Of a stretch of DNA of 64,000 nt, positions 11,920 through 24,300 are shown piece by piece. The position numbers were made by a program, and so were the translations under genes. The stretch is from Mimachlamys varia (Eukaryota; Mollusca; Bivalvia; Pectinida; Pectinidae). The DNA is taken from NCBI GenBank assembly GCA_947623455.1, contig OX392529.1:64045686-64109685 (forward strand), read 5' to 3'. The notes below the pieces were generated by a model. The model saw nothing but the letters and a program-made list of their open reading frames with translations, did no database searches and was not told where the DNA came from. Within the stretch, counting starts at the first letter, position 1. Each line of letters opens with the position of its first letter.

Positions 11920-13450
11920 ATGATATCCAGTCTTCTTCTGCCCTTCAATCTACCGTTCGAAGGTGGGGTTGATGAACTTGTTGAAGCATACACGTCTGGT
12001 ATAAAAGCCATTATTGAAAAGCATGCACCTCTACAAACTAAGGTGATCACCATGAGACTTAAATCCCCGTGGTACAATGCAAATCTGCGCGAGGAAAAAC
12101 AGAATCGCAGAATAGCAGAAAGACGTTCGCGAAGGACCAAATTTGCCGATCACCATAAGATTTATAGAGACCAATGTCGATTAGTTGGTTCACTTCTCGT
12201 TCAATCAAAGAAGAGTTATTATTCAATAAAGATCGAAGAATGTGGGAAGGGTTTTTTAGACTCACAAAAACGTCAATGGGTCAAAAGGTGAAATCATCCT
12301 GCCAAGCTGTACATCTTACAAAGACTTTTCAAACAAGTTCAGCGATTTCTTTCTGAATAAGATCAACACGATTAGAAGAAGCATTGACGAAGTGAAATCG
12401 ACAACTGACAACGATGTATCTGTCATGAGTGCTGACATTCAATTTGATGGGGAACTATTGTCAGAGCTCACTCCAACAACTCCGGATGAACTACGCAGCA
12501 TCATTCGGACATCGCAATCAAAATCATGTGAGCTGGACCCCATTCCAACAGACCTTCTGAAAAAATGTCTTGAAGCTGTTCTTCCTTTGATAACCTCAAT
12601 CATGAACAAATAATTGGCTGAGTCAAAGGTTCCACTGTGTTTCAAGAAAGCATTTTGTAAGACCATTGTTGAAGAAGCCTGGATTGGATAAGGAGGAGTT
12701 GAAGAACTACCGTCCAGTGTCAAATTTGCCTTTTCTGTCTAAGATCTTTGAGAAGGTTGTGTCCCGGCGTTTAGAGGCTCATCTCCATGCAAACAGTCTC
12801 CATGACAACCTGCAATCGACCTATCACATGGAACACTCAACAGAGACGGCCCTCCTACGTGTGCATAACGACATAGCTTCTGAATTGGATAACAAGTGCA
12901 AAGCGGTGCTCGTCATGCTAGACTTGTCAGCTGCATTTGACGTCATCTGGAGTATTCGTATGGAGTGACTGACGACGTCCTATGCTGAATACAGTCCTTT
13001 CTAAGTGATCGACGACAGTGTATTGCAATCGGATCTTCTGTTTCACGTGACAGCATGCTGGATTTTGGGGTTCCTCGAGGGTCCAGGTTAAGACCCCGTA
13101 AACACTGCATATATTGAAAACCAATCGGTGAGATTTGTCATCGACATAACCTTTGTTATCACTGTTATGCTGATGACACACAGATCTACATGGTCATCAG
13201 ACCACAGGACAGCTGGGACACCATATCAGAAAATCTAGAAGATAGTCTGACAGACATCAGAAGCTGGAGGAATGCCAACATGCTAAAGCTAAATCAGGAA
13301 AAGACGGAACAGATCGTCTTTTCTCCAGAGTGTAATCAATCAACGGCTCTCAAGCTCAAAGTCGGAACAAGTACTGTAGAGGCTGTCCCAACTGTTAAAA
13401 ATCTAAGGGTGTACTTTGATAGGTCACTGAACATGGAGAAATAAGTGAGA
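11920..13450 (+). pseudogene. LINE reverse transcriptase domain, broken
   Basis: The linker between endonuclease and RT (HAPLQTK, then SPWYN) lies at 12023-12080. RT motifs follow: KNYRPVSNLPFLSKIFEKVV at 12700-12760, HSTETALLRVHNDI at 12834-12876, LDLSAAFD near 12919-12942, a FGVPRGS remnant near 13060-13085, and the catalytic box YADD at 13166-13177. A continuation into the RT connection (RSWRNANMLKLNQEKTE) is seen near 13260-13310. Stops at 12610 and 12966 and frame changes around 12300-12390, 12660 and 13000-13160 break the frame. The YADD catalytic residues are preserved, but the polypeptide cannot be made. Confidence 0.88.
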
Positions 13451-13659
13451 TCCTGTTACTACCAGATCATGAACATCGGCTGTTTACGGCAGTTTATAAC
13501 TGCCGATGCATGCAATATTTTGGTGCATTCACTTGTTACCTCACGACTGGACTATGGAAAGGCCTTACTCTGTGGTATATCTGAAAACTAACAAGTCGCC
13601 TACAGAAGGTCAAGAACACGGCAGCACGTCTCGTTTCTCGAGTTAGAAAGAGAGAGCAC

Positions 13660-14004
13660 ATCGCTCCTGTTCTGTATTTATTGCACTGGTTACCTGTGCA
13701 ATACAGGTCACCGTACAAAATGTTGGTATACACATACAAGGCACTGGATGGAACAGCTCCCCAGTACATAAGGGAGCTAGTCACCCTGTATCAGCCGTCA
13801 AGATCACTGAGGTCGGAGACAGAATCATTGTTGTGTGTCCCAAAATCTCGTATTGTGACCTATGGAAACCGATGTTTTGGAAGAGTTTCGGCCACGTTGT
13901 GGAATAGCTTACCATCCGCTTCTGAAAAACAAATACTCTGGCCAAATTCAAGAAACATCTTAAGACGTACCTTTTCACGTCTGCATATTAGGATATCAAC
14001 CTAG
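13660..14004 (+). pseudogene. C-terminal region of the LINE polyprotein
   Basis: The frame at 13681-14004 carries the C-terminal signature of CR1/L2-type elements: LHWLPVQYR, then YKALDGTAPQYIRELV, then SRSLRSETESLL, then TYGNRCFGRVSATLWNSLP. It ends at a TAG at 14002. The N-terminal continuation is interrupted by stops near 13442 and 13589. This domain has no known catalytic role. Confidence 0.85.
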
Positions 14005-14205
14005 AAGACATGCATATACTGACATTTGTTTGTCTAGTTCGTATTTATATGCATTTTAATATCATCACATTAGCTTAGAATGTAATAACTTCTTTATTTA
14101 TGCATTTTAAGAATCATATTATTATCTACAGGTTGTGAAGCGCTTTAGAGTAATTTACAAATTATATAGAGCGCTCTTTAAATGTTGTATTTTATTAAAA
14201 GCATG

Positions 14206-15263
14206 ATGGAAATGTTTTAGTAGAATCTAGATTTGAAGAAAATCCAGCTTCCCTCTAGTGCCTGTTCAGGCACATTTTTGCTTAGATGAAGCATTCACGT
14301 GATTTTCTTTTTTTCTTTTATATGAATGTCTATAACTTATAAAAGGTTTACCAAATATCAGGTATATACTTTTTTGAGATGATTATGTTATTATGGGGAC
14401 CCGAGAAAGTTATGTACAGTTTATCTATGAACATAATAATGTTAACCGAAGTAAAAGTAATGTTTTTATTATAAATAAGAACGTGTGCATAGCTACGTAT
14501 TGCAGTGCTGAAGGGCGTTGTGTCAAGTTATATTTTAACTAAAATAGAATAATATCATTAGTTACCGTACCCCACGTGATTTTATCAATGTATGGCATAT
14601 AAAATAATGACTGATACTGATGCTGTTCAAAGATAAAACTGCACGTTTTATCTAAATTCGAATAAGGACGAATCTGTAGCTTACGTACACTCCAACGTCA
14701 TCATTAACGTGAAGACTAAGAGTGTGAATTTCGTATTTGAGAGTGTGATGTGAGTTGCTAGGCCAAAGGAAATACAATTTAGATTAATTTGCTGTCGTTT
14801 ATCAGAAAATGAGGGAAAAGATAAAGAGTGAAATGCAAAATGTAGACGTTTAATGTTCTGTCAGTCTGAATGTAGAAGGTATCAATTGAATACGGATTTT
14901 CTTACACGTGATCGTTAACTATCCCAATTACATATCGGTTGCTGTAGGATCTGTACGAGCACCCTGCATATCCTGTCTTCTCGCTATTGGTTATTTTCCA
15001 ATTGCTATCCTTCGTCATGCTGTATTAATAAAAAAAAAAACCAATATCACTGTTTTAACCGTCTTCAGATTGATTCACCATGGCTTGCTTCTTTATAAAC
15101 TTATGTCATGGTGAACAATGCTATATTGGTGGTGTTTATGATAGCATGCCACCCTCTGCGGATATTAATGAATGTTAACAGTATCCTTCACTCTCAAATG
15201 TAGCAGTGCAGTAGCTTATTTATAGTTAACACTGGAATATTAAAAATTATTGATGGTCACATT
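14206..15263. other. AT-rich intergenic DNA
   Basis: No gene or tandem repeat is recognised. It holds only short frames such as 14908-15114. It may include further decayed transposon sequence. Confidence 0.5.
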
Positions 15264-15426
15264 CAGGAAGCATTATTTCCCAAAGTAGTTTGATATTTTG
15301 TTCGTGTTGTGTTAAGGACATTCTTGCTGTTGTTTTGAAAAGTACTGATAGTAGCACAACAAATTGTCATTTGTTTGTTAAACGTTACAGAGGATTAAAC
15401 AAGTTGATTAACTTGACCTGTACTTG
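15264..15426. repeat. Left-flank segment duplicated at 19948-20110
   Basis: This ~163-bp non-repetitive sequence (caggaagcattatttccc to cctgtacttg) recurs at 19948-20110 inside the neighbouring minisatellite. About a dozen mismatches separate the copies. Here it is followed by an extra 36 bp (15427-15462) before the minisatellite begins; the second copy lacks those bases. Confidence 0.95.
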
Positions 15427-15462
15427 TTTTACATTAATTGCAATTCAAATATTTGCGTTTGG

Positions 15463-16560
15463 CGCATGTGTGTGTATCGGGATGTAAATACACTGTAATG
15501 GTGCGTGTGTTTGTCGGGATGAAAATACACTGTAAAGATGCGTGTATGTGTCGGGATGTAAATTCACTGTAATGGTGCGTGTTTGTGTCGGGATGTACAT
15601 ATACTGTAATGGTGCGCGCGTGTGTGTCGGGATGTAAATACACTGTAATAGTGTGTGTATATGTCGGCATGTAAATACACTGTAATGGTGCGCGTGTGTG
15701 TGTCGGGATGTAAATACACCGGAATGGTGCGCAGGTGTGTCGGGATGTAAATACACCGTTATGGTGCGCAGGTGTGTGTTAGGATGTAAATACACTGTAA
15801 TGGTGCGTGTTTGTGTTGGGATGTAAATACACTGTAATGGTACTTGTGTGTGTGTCGGGATGTAAATACACCGGAATGGTGCGCAGGTGTGTCGGGATGT
15901 AAATACACCGTTATGGTGCGCAGGTGTGTGTTAGGATGTAAATACACTGTAATGGTGCGCGTGTGTGTGTCGGGATGTACATATACTGTAATGGTGCGCG
16001 CGTGTGTGTCGGGATGTAAATACACTGTAATAGTGTGTGTATATGTCGGCATGTAAATACACTGTAATGGTGCGCGTGTGTGTGTCGGGATGTAAATACA
16101 CCGGAATGGTGCGCAGGTGTGTCGGGATGTAAATACACCGTTATGGTGCACAGGTGTGTGTTAGGATGTAAATACACTGTAATGGTGCGTGCTTGTGTCG
16201 GGATGTAAATACACCGTTATGGTGCGCAGGTGTGTGTTAGGATGTAAATACACTGTAATGGTGCGCGTGTGTGTGTTAGGATGTACATATACTGTAATGG
16301 TGCGCGCGTGTGTGTCGGGATGTAAATACACTGTAATAGTGTGTGTATATGTCGGGATGTAAATACACTGTAATGGTGCGCGTGTGTGTGTCGGGATGCA
16401 AATACATCGTAATGGTGCGCGTGTGTGTGTCGGGATGTTAATACACTGCAATGGTGCGTGTGTGTGTGTTGGGATGTAAATACACTGTAATGGTACTTGT
16501 GTGTGTGTCGGGATGTAAATACACCGTAATGGTGCACAGGTGTGTGTTAGGATGTAAATT
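15463..16560. repeat. Minisatellite, 37-bp family, heterogeneous left zone
   Basis: Units are variable (roughly 33-41 bp) and share cgggatgtaaatacactgta followed by atggtgcg. They include GC-rich alternating tracts such as ggtgcgcgcgtgtgtgtcgg. A higher-order block recurs: the marker ggtgcgcgcg at 15611 recurs at 15992 and 16299. Variants such as caccggaatgg, gcgcaggtgtg and gttaggatg are confined to this zone. Minus-strand open frames here are by-products. Confidence 0.95.
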
Positions 16561-19500
16561 CACTGTAATGGTGAGTGTTTGGGTCGGGATGTAAATACAC
16601 TGTAATGGTGAGTGTGTGTATCGGGATGTAAATACACTGTAATGGTGCGTGTATGTGTCGGCATGTTAATACACTGTAATGATGCGTGTTTTTCTCGGGA
16701 TGTAAATACACTGTAATGTTGCGTGTTTTTGTCGGAATGTAAATACACTGTAATGGTGCGCGCGTGTGTGTCGGGATGTAAATACACTGTAATGGTGCGC
16801 GCGTGTGTGTCGGGATATAAATACACTGTAATGGTGCGTGTGTGTGTCGGGATATAAATACACTGTAATGGATCATGTGTGTGTCGGGATATAAATACAC
16901 TGTAATGGTGCGTGTGTGTGTCGGGATATAAATACACTGTAATGGTGCGTGTGTGTGTCGGGATATAAATACACTGTAATGGTGCATGTGTGTGTCGGGA
17001 TATAAATACACTGTAATGGTGAGTGTGTGTATCGTAATGTAAATACACTGTAATGGTGAGTGTGTGTGTCGGGATATAAATACACTGTAATGGTGCGTGT
17101 GTGTGTCGGGATATAAATACACTGTAATGGTGCGTGTGTGTGTCGGGATGTAAATACACTGTAATGGTGCGTGTGTGTGTCGGGATGTAAATACACTGTA
17201 ATGGTGCGTGTATGTGTCGGGATATAAAAACACTGTAATGGTGCGTGTGTGTGTCGGGATATAAATACACTGTAATGGTGCGTGTGTGTGTCGGGATGTA
17301 AATACACTGTAATGGTGCGTGTATGTGTCGGCATGTAAATACACTGTAATGGTGCGTGTATGTGTCGGCATGTAAATACACTGTAATGGTGCGTGTGTGT
17401 GTCGGGATATAAATACACTGTAATGGTGCGTGTGTGTGTCGGGATATAAATACACTGTAATGGTGCGTGTGTGTGTCGGGATATAAATACACTGTAATGG
17501 TGCGTGTGTGTGTCGGGATATAAATACACTGTAATGGTGCGTGTGTGTGTCGGGATATAAATACACTGTAATGGTGCGTGTATGTGTCGGGATATAAATA
17601 CACTGTAATGGTGCGTGTTTGTGTCGGGATATAAATACACTGTAATGGTGCGTGTGTGTGTCGGGATGTAAATACACTGTAATGGTGCATGTGTGTGTCG
17701 GGATATAAATACACTGTAATGGTGTGTGTTTGTGTCGGGATATAAATACACTGTAATGGTGCGTGTGTGTGTCGGGATGTAAATACACTGTAATGGTGCA
17801 TGTGTGTGTCGGGATATTAATACACTGTAATGTTGCGTGTATGTGTCGGGACATAAATACACTGTAATGGTGCGTGTGTGTGTCGGGATATAAATACACT
17901 GTAATGGTGCGTGTGTGTGTCGGGATATAAATACACTGTAATGGTGCGTGTATGTGTCGGGACATAAATACACTGTAATGGTGCGTGTGTGTGTCGGGAT
18001 ATAAATACACTGTAATGGTGCGTGTGTGTGTCGGGATGTAAATACACTGTAATGGTGCATGTGTGTGTCGGGATATAAATACACTGTAATGTTGCGTGTG
18101 TGTGTCGGGATATAAATACACTGTAATGTTGCGTGTGTGTGTCGGGATATAAATACACTGTAATGGTGCGTGTGTGTGTCGGGATGTAAATACACTGTAA
18201 TGGTGCATGTGTGTGTCGGGATATAAATACACTGTAATGGTGCGTGTGTGTGTCGGGATGTAAATACACTGTAATGGTGCATGTGTGTGTCGGGATATAA
18301 ATACACTGTAATGGTACATGTGTGTGTCGGGATATAAATACACTGTAATGGTGCATGTGTGTGTCGGGATATAAATACACTGTAATGGTGCGTGTGTGTG
18401 TCGGGATATAAATACACTGTAATGGTGCATGTGTGTGTCGGGATATAAATACACTGTAATGTTGCGTGTGTGTGTCGGGATATAAATACACTGTAATGTT
18501 GCGTGTATGTGTCGGGATATAAAAACACTGTAATGGTGCATGTGTGTGTCGGGATATAAATACACTGTAATGGTGCGTGTGTGTGTCGGGATATAAATAC
18601 ACTGTAATGGTGTGTGTGTGTGTCTGGATATAAATACACTGTAATGGTGCGTGTGTGTGTCTGGATATAAATACTCTGTAATGGTGCGTGTGTGTGTCGG
18701 GATATAAATACACTGTAATGGTGCGTGTGTGTGTCGGGATGTAAATACACTGTAATGGTGCGTGTGTGTGTCGGGATATAAATACACCGTAATGGTGCGT
18801 GTATGTGTCGGGATATAAATACACTGTAATGGTGCATGTGTGTGTCGGGATATAAATACACTGTAATGGTGCGTGTGTGTGTCTGGATATAAATACTCTG
18901 TAATGGTGCGTGTGTGTGTCGGGATGTAAATACACTGTAATGGTGCGTGTATGTGTCGGCATGTAAATACACTGTAATGGTGCGTGTATGTGTCGGCATG
19001 TAAAAACACTGTAATGGTGCGTGTGTGTGTCGGGATATAAATACACTGTAATGGTGCGTGTATGTGTCGGGATATAAATACACTGTAATGGTGCGTGTGT
19101 GTGTCGGGATATAAATACACTGTAATGGTGCGTGTGTGTGTCTGGATATAAATACTCTGTAATGTTGCGTGTGTGTGTCGGGATATAAATACACTGTAAT
19201 GGTGCGTGTGTGTGTCGGGATATAAATACACTGTAATGGTGCGTGTATGTGTCGGCATGTAAATACACTGTAATGGTGCGTGTGTGTGTCGGGATGTAAA
19301 TACACTGTAATGGTGCGTGTGTGTGTCTGGATATAAATACTCTGTAATGGTGCGTGTGTGTGTCGGGATATAAATACACTGTAATGGTGCGTGTGTGTGT
19401 CGGGATGTAAATACACAGTAATGGTGCGTGTGGATGTCGGGATATAAATACACTGTAATGGTGCGTGTGTGTGTCGGGATATAAATACACTGTAATGGTG

Positions 19501-19947
19501 CGTGTGTGTGTCGGGATGTAAATACACTGTAATGGTGCATGTGTGTGTCGGGATATAAATACACTATAATGGTGCGTGTGTGTGTCGGGATATAAATACA
19601 CTGTAATGGTGCATGTGTGTGTCGGGATATAAATACACTGTAATGGTGCGTGTATGTGTCGGCATGTAAATACACTGTAATGGTGCGTGTGTGTGTCGGG
19701 ATATAAATACACTGTAATGGTGCGTGTATGTGTCGGCATGTAAATACACTGTAATGGTGCGTGTGTCGGGATATAAAAACACTGTAATGGTGCGTGTGTG
19801 TGTCTGGATATAAATACACTGTAATGGTGCGTGTATGTGTCGGCATGTAAATACACTGTAATGGTGCGTGTGTCGGGATATAAATACACTGTAATGGTGC
19901 GTGTATGTGTCGGCATGTAAATACACTGTAATGGTGCGTGTGTGTGT
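16561..19947. repeat. Minisatellite, 37-bp family, homogeneous core (~90 copies)
   Basis: The unit is ggtgcgtgtgtgtgtcggga followed by tataaatacactgtaat, 37 bp. Most copies differ by one or two bases (gcatgtg, gtatgtg, tctggat, gttgcg, atgtaaat). The consensus contains no stop in any minus-strand frame, and because 37 is not a multiple of 3 the array cycles through all frames. This produces overlapping minus-strand open frames of 1164, 884, 699 and 413 codons, all rich in His, Thr, Tyr and Pro. They lack unique sequence and begin at non-unique codons. I treat them as by-products. Confidence 0.97.
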
Positions 19948-20110
19948 CAGGAAGCATTATTTCCCCTGGTAGTATGATATTTTGTTTGTGTTGTGTTAAG
20001 GACATCCTTGCTGTGGTTTTGAAAAGTACTGATAGTAGCACAACAAATTGTCATTTGTTTGTTAAACGTTACAAAGAATTAAACAATTTGATTAACTTGA
20101 CCTGTACTTG
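19948..20110. repeat. Duplicated flank segment embedded in the 37-bp array
   Basis: This is the second copy of 15264-15426. It splits the minisatellite in two. It joins directly to cgcatgtgtg at 20111, so the 36 bp at 15427-15462 are missing here. The simplest reading is a tandem duplication of flank plus array. Confidence 0.95.
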
Positions 20111-21140
20111 CGCATGTGTGTGTGTCGGGATGTAAATACACTGTAATGGTACGTGTTTTTGTCGGGATGTACATACACCGTAATGGTGCGTGTGTGTGTC
20201 GGGATGTAGATACAATTTAATGTGTGTGTGTGTCGGGATATAAATACACTGTAATGGTGCGTGTGTGTGTGTCGGGATGTAAATACACTGTAATGGTGCA
20301 TGTGTGTGTCGGGATATAAATACACTGTAATGGTGCGTGTGTGTCGGGATGTAAATACACTGTAATGGTGCGTGTGTGTGTCGGGATGTAAATACACAGT
20401 AATGGTGCGTGTGGATGTCGGGATGTTAATACACTGCAATGGTGCGTGGGTGTTGGGATGTAAAAACACTGTAATGGTACGTGTGTGTGTCGGGATTTAA
20501 ATACACTGAAATGGTGCGTGTGTTTGTCGGGATGAAAATACACTGTAAAGGTGCGTGTTTGTGTCGGGATGTTGATACACCGTAATGGTGCGCAGGTATG
20601 TTAGGATGTAAATCACTGTAATGGTGTGTGTTTGTGTCGGGATGTACATACACTGTAATTGTGAGTGTGTGTATCGTAATGTAAATACACTGTAATGGTG
20701 CGCGTGTGTGTGTCGGGATGTTAATACACTGTAATGGTGCGTGTGTGTGTGTGTCGAGATGTAAATACTCTGTAATGTTGCGTGTATGTGTCGGGATGTA
20801 AATACACTGTAATGGTGCGTGTATGTGTCGGGATGTAAATACACTGAAATGGTGCGTGTGTGTGTTGGGATGTAAATACACTGTAATGTTGCGTGTATGT
20901 GTCGGGATGTAAATACTCTGTAATGTTGCGTGTATGTGTTGGGATGTAAATACACTGTAATGGTGCGTGTATGTGTCGGGATGTAAATACTCTGTAATGT
21001 TGCGTGTATGTGTTGGGATGTAAATACACTGTAATGGTGCGTGTATGTGTCGGGATGTAAATACTCTGTAATGTTGCGTGTATGTGTCGGGATTGAAATA
21101 CACTGTAATGGTGCGTGTGTGTGTCGGGATGTAAATACAC
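20111..21140. repeat. Minisatellite, 37-bp family, right zone
   Basis: This is the same family after the embedded flank, with more unit-length variation and a distinct subfamily near 20750-21100 (gtaaatactctgtaatgttg then cgtgtatgtg alternating with cactgtaatggtgcgtgtat). It ends at cgggatgtaaatacac, 21140. Confidence 0.95.
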
Positions 21141-21349
21141 AAACCTGAGTATTTCTCGGGAGCTGCCTTATCAGGCACTTAAACTCAAAATTTTTACTAT
21201 TTACACTTGTTTATATAAAGGAGCTGCGTCTCTAGCATTAATGCGTTTGGTATTCATCTAATAACGTATTTCACAACCTTATCTTGCCATGCCCTTACCT
21301 TGTCATATCTTTAAAAGGTCGATCAAAATCTCTGTCTGAAAGTACTTCG
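21141..21349. other. Spacer between minisatellites
   Basis: This is a ~200-bp non-repetitive AT-rich spacer. Near 21285-21310 there is an early degenerate match to the following array (cccttaccttgtcat). Confidence 0.6.
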
Positions 21350-24300
21350 TTATCCCTACCTTGTGACACCCTTACCCTGTGACACTCCTAACCTGTAACA
21401 ATCCATCCTTGTGACACCCCTACTCCGTGACACCCCTACCTTGGTAAACACTTACCTTGTTAAACCCTTACCTTGTGACAACTCTTAATGTACCTTTTGT
21501 AGACTCTAAATGTACCTTGTGGCACCTTTACCTTGTGACACTCCTATCTTGTTAAACCTTTACCCTCTGACACCCCTAACTTGTGACACTCCATCCTTGT
21601 GACATCTTTACCTTGTGACACACCATCCTTGTCACAACTTTACCTTGTGATACTCCATCCTTGTGACACCCCTATCTTGTGATACTCCATCCTTGTGACA
21701 CCCCTAACTTGTGACACTCCATCCTTGTGACACTTTCACCTTTTGACAATCCATCCTTGTGACAACCCTACCTTGTGACAATCCATCCTTGTGACACCAT
21801 TACTTTGTGACAACTTTACCTTGTGACAATCCATCTTTGTGACACTCCATCCTTGTGACACCTTCACCTTGTGACAATCCATCCTTGTGACAACTTTACC
21901 TTGTGACAATCCATCCTTGTGACAACCCTACCTTGTGACAATCCATCCTTGTGACAACCCTACCTTGTGACAACTCTACCTTGTGACAATCCATCCTTGT
22001 GACAACCCTACCTTGTGACACTCCATCCTTGTGACACCTTTACCTTGTGACAACCCTACCTTGTGACACTCAATCCTTGTGACAACCCTACCTTGTGACA
22101 ACCCTACCTTGTGACACTCCATCCTTGTGACAACCCTACCTTGTGACAATCCATCCTTGTGACAATCCATCCTTGTGACAACCCTACCTTGTGACAATCC
22201 ATCCTTGTGACACCATTACTTTGTGACAACTTTACCTTGTGACAATCCATCCTTGTGACAACCCTACCTTGTGACACTCCATCCTTGTGACACCTTTACC
22301 TTGTGACAATCCATCCTTGTGACACCATTACTTTGTGACACCTTCACCTTCTGACAATCAATCCTTGTGACAACTTTACCTTGTGACAATCCATCCTTGT
22401 GACAACCCTACCTTGTGACACTCCATCCTTGTGACACCTTTACCTTGTGACACTCCATCCTTGTGACACATTTACCTTGTGACAATACATCCTTGTGACA
22501 ACTCTACCCTGTGACACCTTTACCTTGTGATAACATTACCTTGTGACACCATTACATTGTGACACCATTACCTTGTGACACCATTACCTTGTGACAACCC
22601 TACCTTGTGACAACCCTACCTTGTGACACGTTCACCTTGTGACACCTTTACCTTGTGACACTCCATCCTTGTGACACCCTACCTTGTGACAATCCATCCT
22701 TGTGACATCTTTACCTTGTGACACCATTACCTTGTGACAACCCTCCCTTGTGACAATCCATCCTTGTGACACCTTTACATTGTAACACTCATCCATGTGA
22801 CATCTTTACCTTGTGACACGTTCACCTTGTGACAACTCTACCTTGTGACAACCCTACCTTGTAACACTCAATCCTTGTGACACTCCATCCTTGTGACAAC
22901 CCTACCTTGTGACAATCCATCCTTGTGACAATCCATCCTTGTGACAACTTTACTTTGTGACAATCCATCCTTGTGACACTTTTACCTTGTGACAATCCAT
23001 CCTTGTGACAACTTTACCTTGTGACAATCCATCCTTGTGACAACCCTACCTTGTGACACTCCATCCTTGTGACACCTTTACCTTGTGACATTCCATCCTT
23101 GTGACACTTTTACCTTGTGACAATCCATCCTTGTGACAACTCTACCTTGTGACAACATTACCCTGTGACAACATTACCTTGTGACACCATTACATTGTGA
23201 CACCATTACCTTGTGACACCAATACATTGTGACACCAATACATTGTGACACCTTTACCTTGTGACACCATTACCTTGTGACACCATTACCTTGTGACACC
23301 ATTACCTTGTGACACTCCATCCTTGTGACACTATTACCTTGTGACACCTTTACCTTGTGACACCATTACCTTGTGACAACCCTACCTTGTGACACTCCAT
23401 CCTTGTGACATCTTTACCTTGTGACACGTTCAACTTGTGACAACTCTACCTTGTGACAATCCATCCTTGTGACAACATTACCTTGTGACAATCCATCTTT
23501 GTGACAACATTACCTTGTGACAATCCATCCTTGTGACACCATTACCTTGTGACACCCTAACCCTGTGACAACATTACCTTGTGACACCATTACCTTGTGA
23601 AACCATTACCTTGTGACACCATTACCTTGTGACACCATTACATTGTGACACCAATACATTGTGACACCATTACCTTGTGACACCAATACATTGTGACACC
23701 ATTACATTGTGACACCAATACATTGTGACACCATTACCTTGTGACACCAATACATTGTGACACCATTACATTGTGACACCATTACCTTGTGAAACCAATA
23801 CATTGTGACACCAATACATTGTGACACCATTACCTTGTGAAACCAATACATTGTGACACCAATACATTGTGACACCATTACCTTATGACAACATTACCTT
23901 GTGACACCCTGACCTTGTGACACCATTACCTTGTGACACCATTACATTGTGACACCTTTACCTTGTGACACCATTACCTTGTGACAAGTTCACCTTGTGA
24001 CACCTTTACCTTGTGACACTCCATCCTTGTGACACCCTACCTTGTGACAATCAATCCTTGTGACATCTTTAGCTTGTGACAATCCATCCTTGTGACAACC
24101 CTACCTTGTGACACCTTTACCTTGTGACAATCCATCCTTGTGACACCTTTACCTTGTGACAATCCATCCTTGTGACATCTTTACCTTGTGACACGTTCAC
24201 CTTGTGACAACTTTACCTTGTGACACTCCATCCTTGTGACGACCCTACCTTGTGACAACTCTACCTTGTGACAATCCATCTTTGTGACACCTTTACCTTG

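Larger units (their letters stand above)
10561..14205 (+). mobile_element. Degenerate non-LTR retrotransposon, CR1/L2-like (Jockey superfamily)
   Basis: The span contains, in order on the plus strand, an apurinic-like endonuclease domain, a reverse transcriptase and the conserved C-terminal region of CR1/L2-type LINEs. It ends in a 3' region with paired agcgct motifs at 14138-14178 (gtgaagcgctttagag, then atagagcgctctttaaatg), typical of 3' ends of this group. The 3' end is placed near 14205. The 5' end is uncertain: rearranged basic sequence is visible from about 10600, but no ORF1 could be established. Multiple stops and frameshifts show that it is dead. It sits between two minisatellite blocks. 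Confidence 0.85.

Noticed and set aside
16547..20041. 1164-codon minus-strand open frame (and its 884-, 699- and 413-codon companions)
   Set aside because: It consists only of the 37-bp minisatellite, is open in all three frames, has no unique sequence and no gene-like start. I treat it as a by-product.
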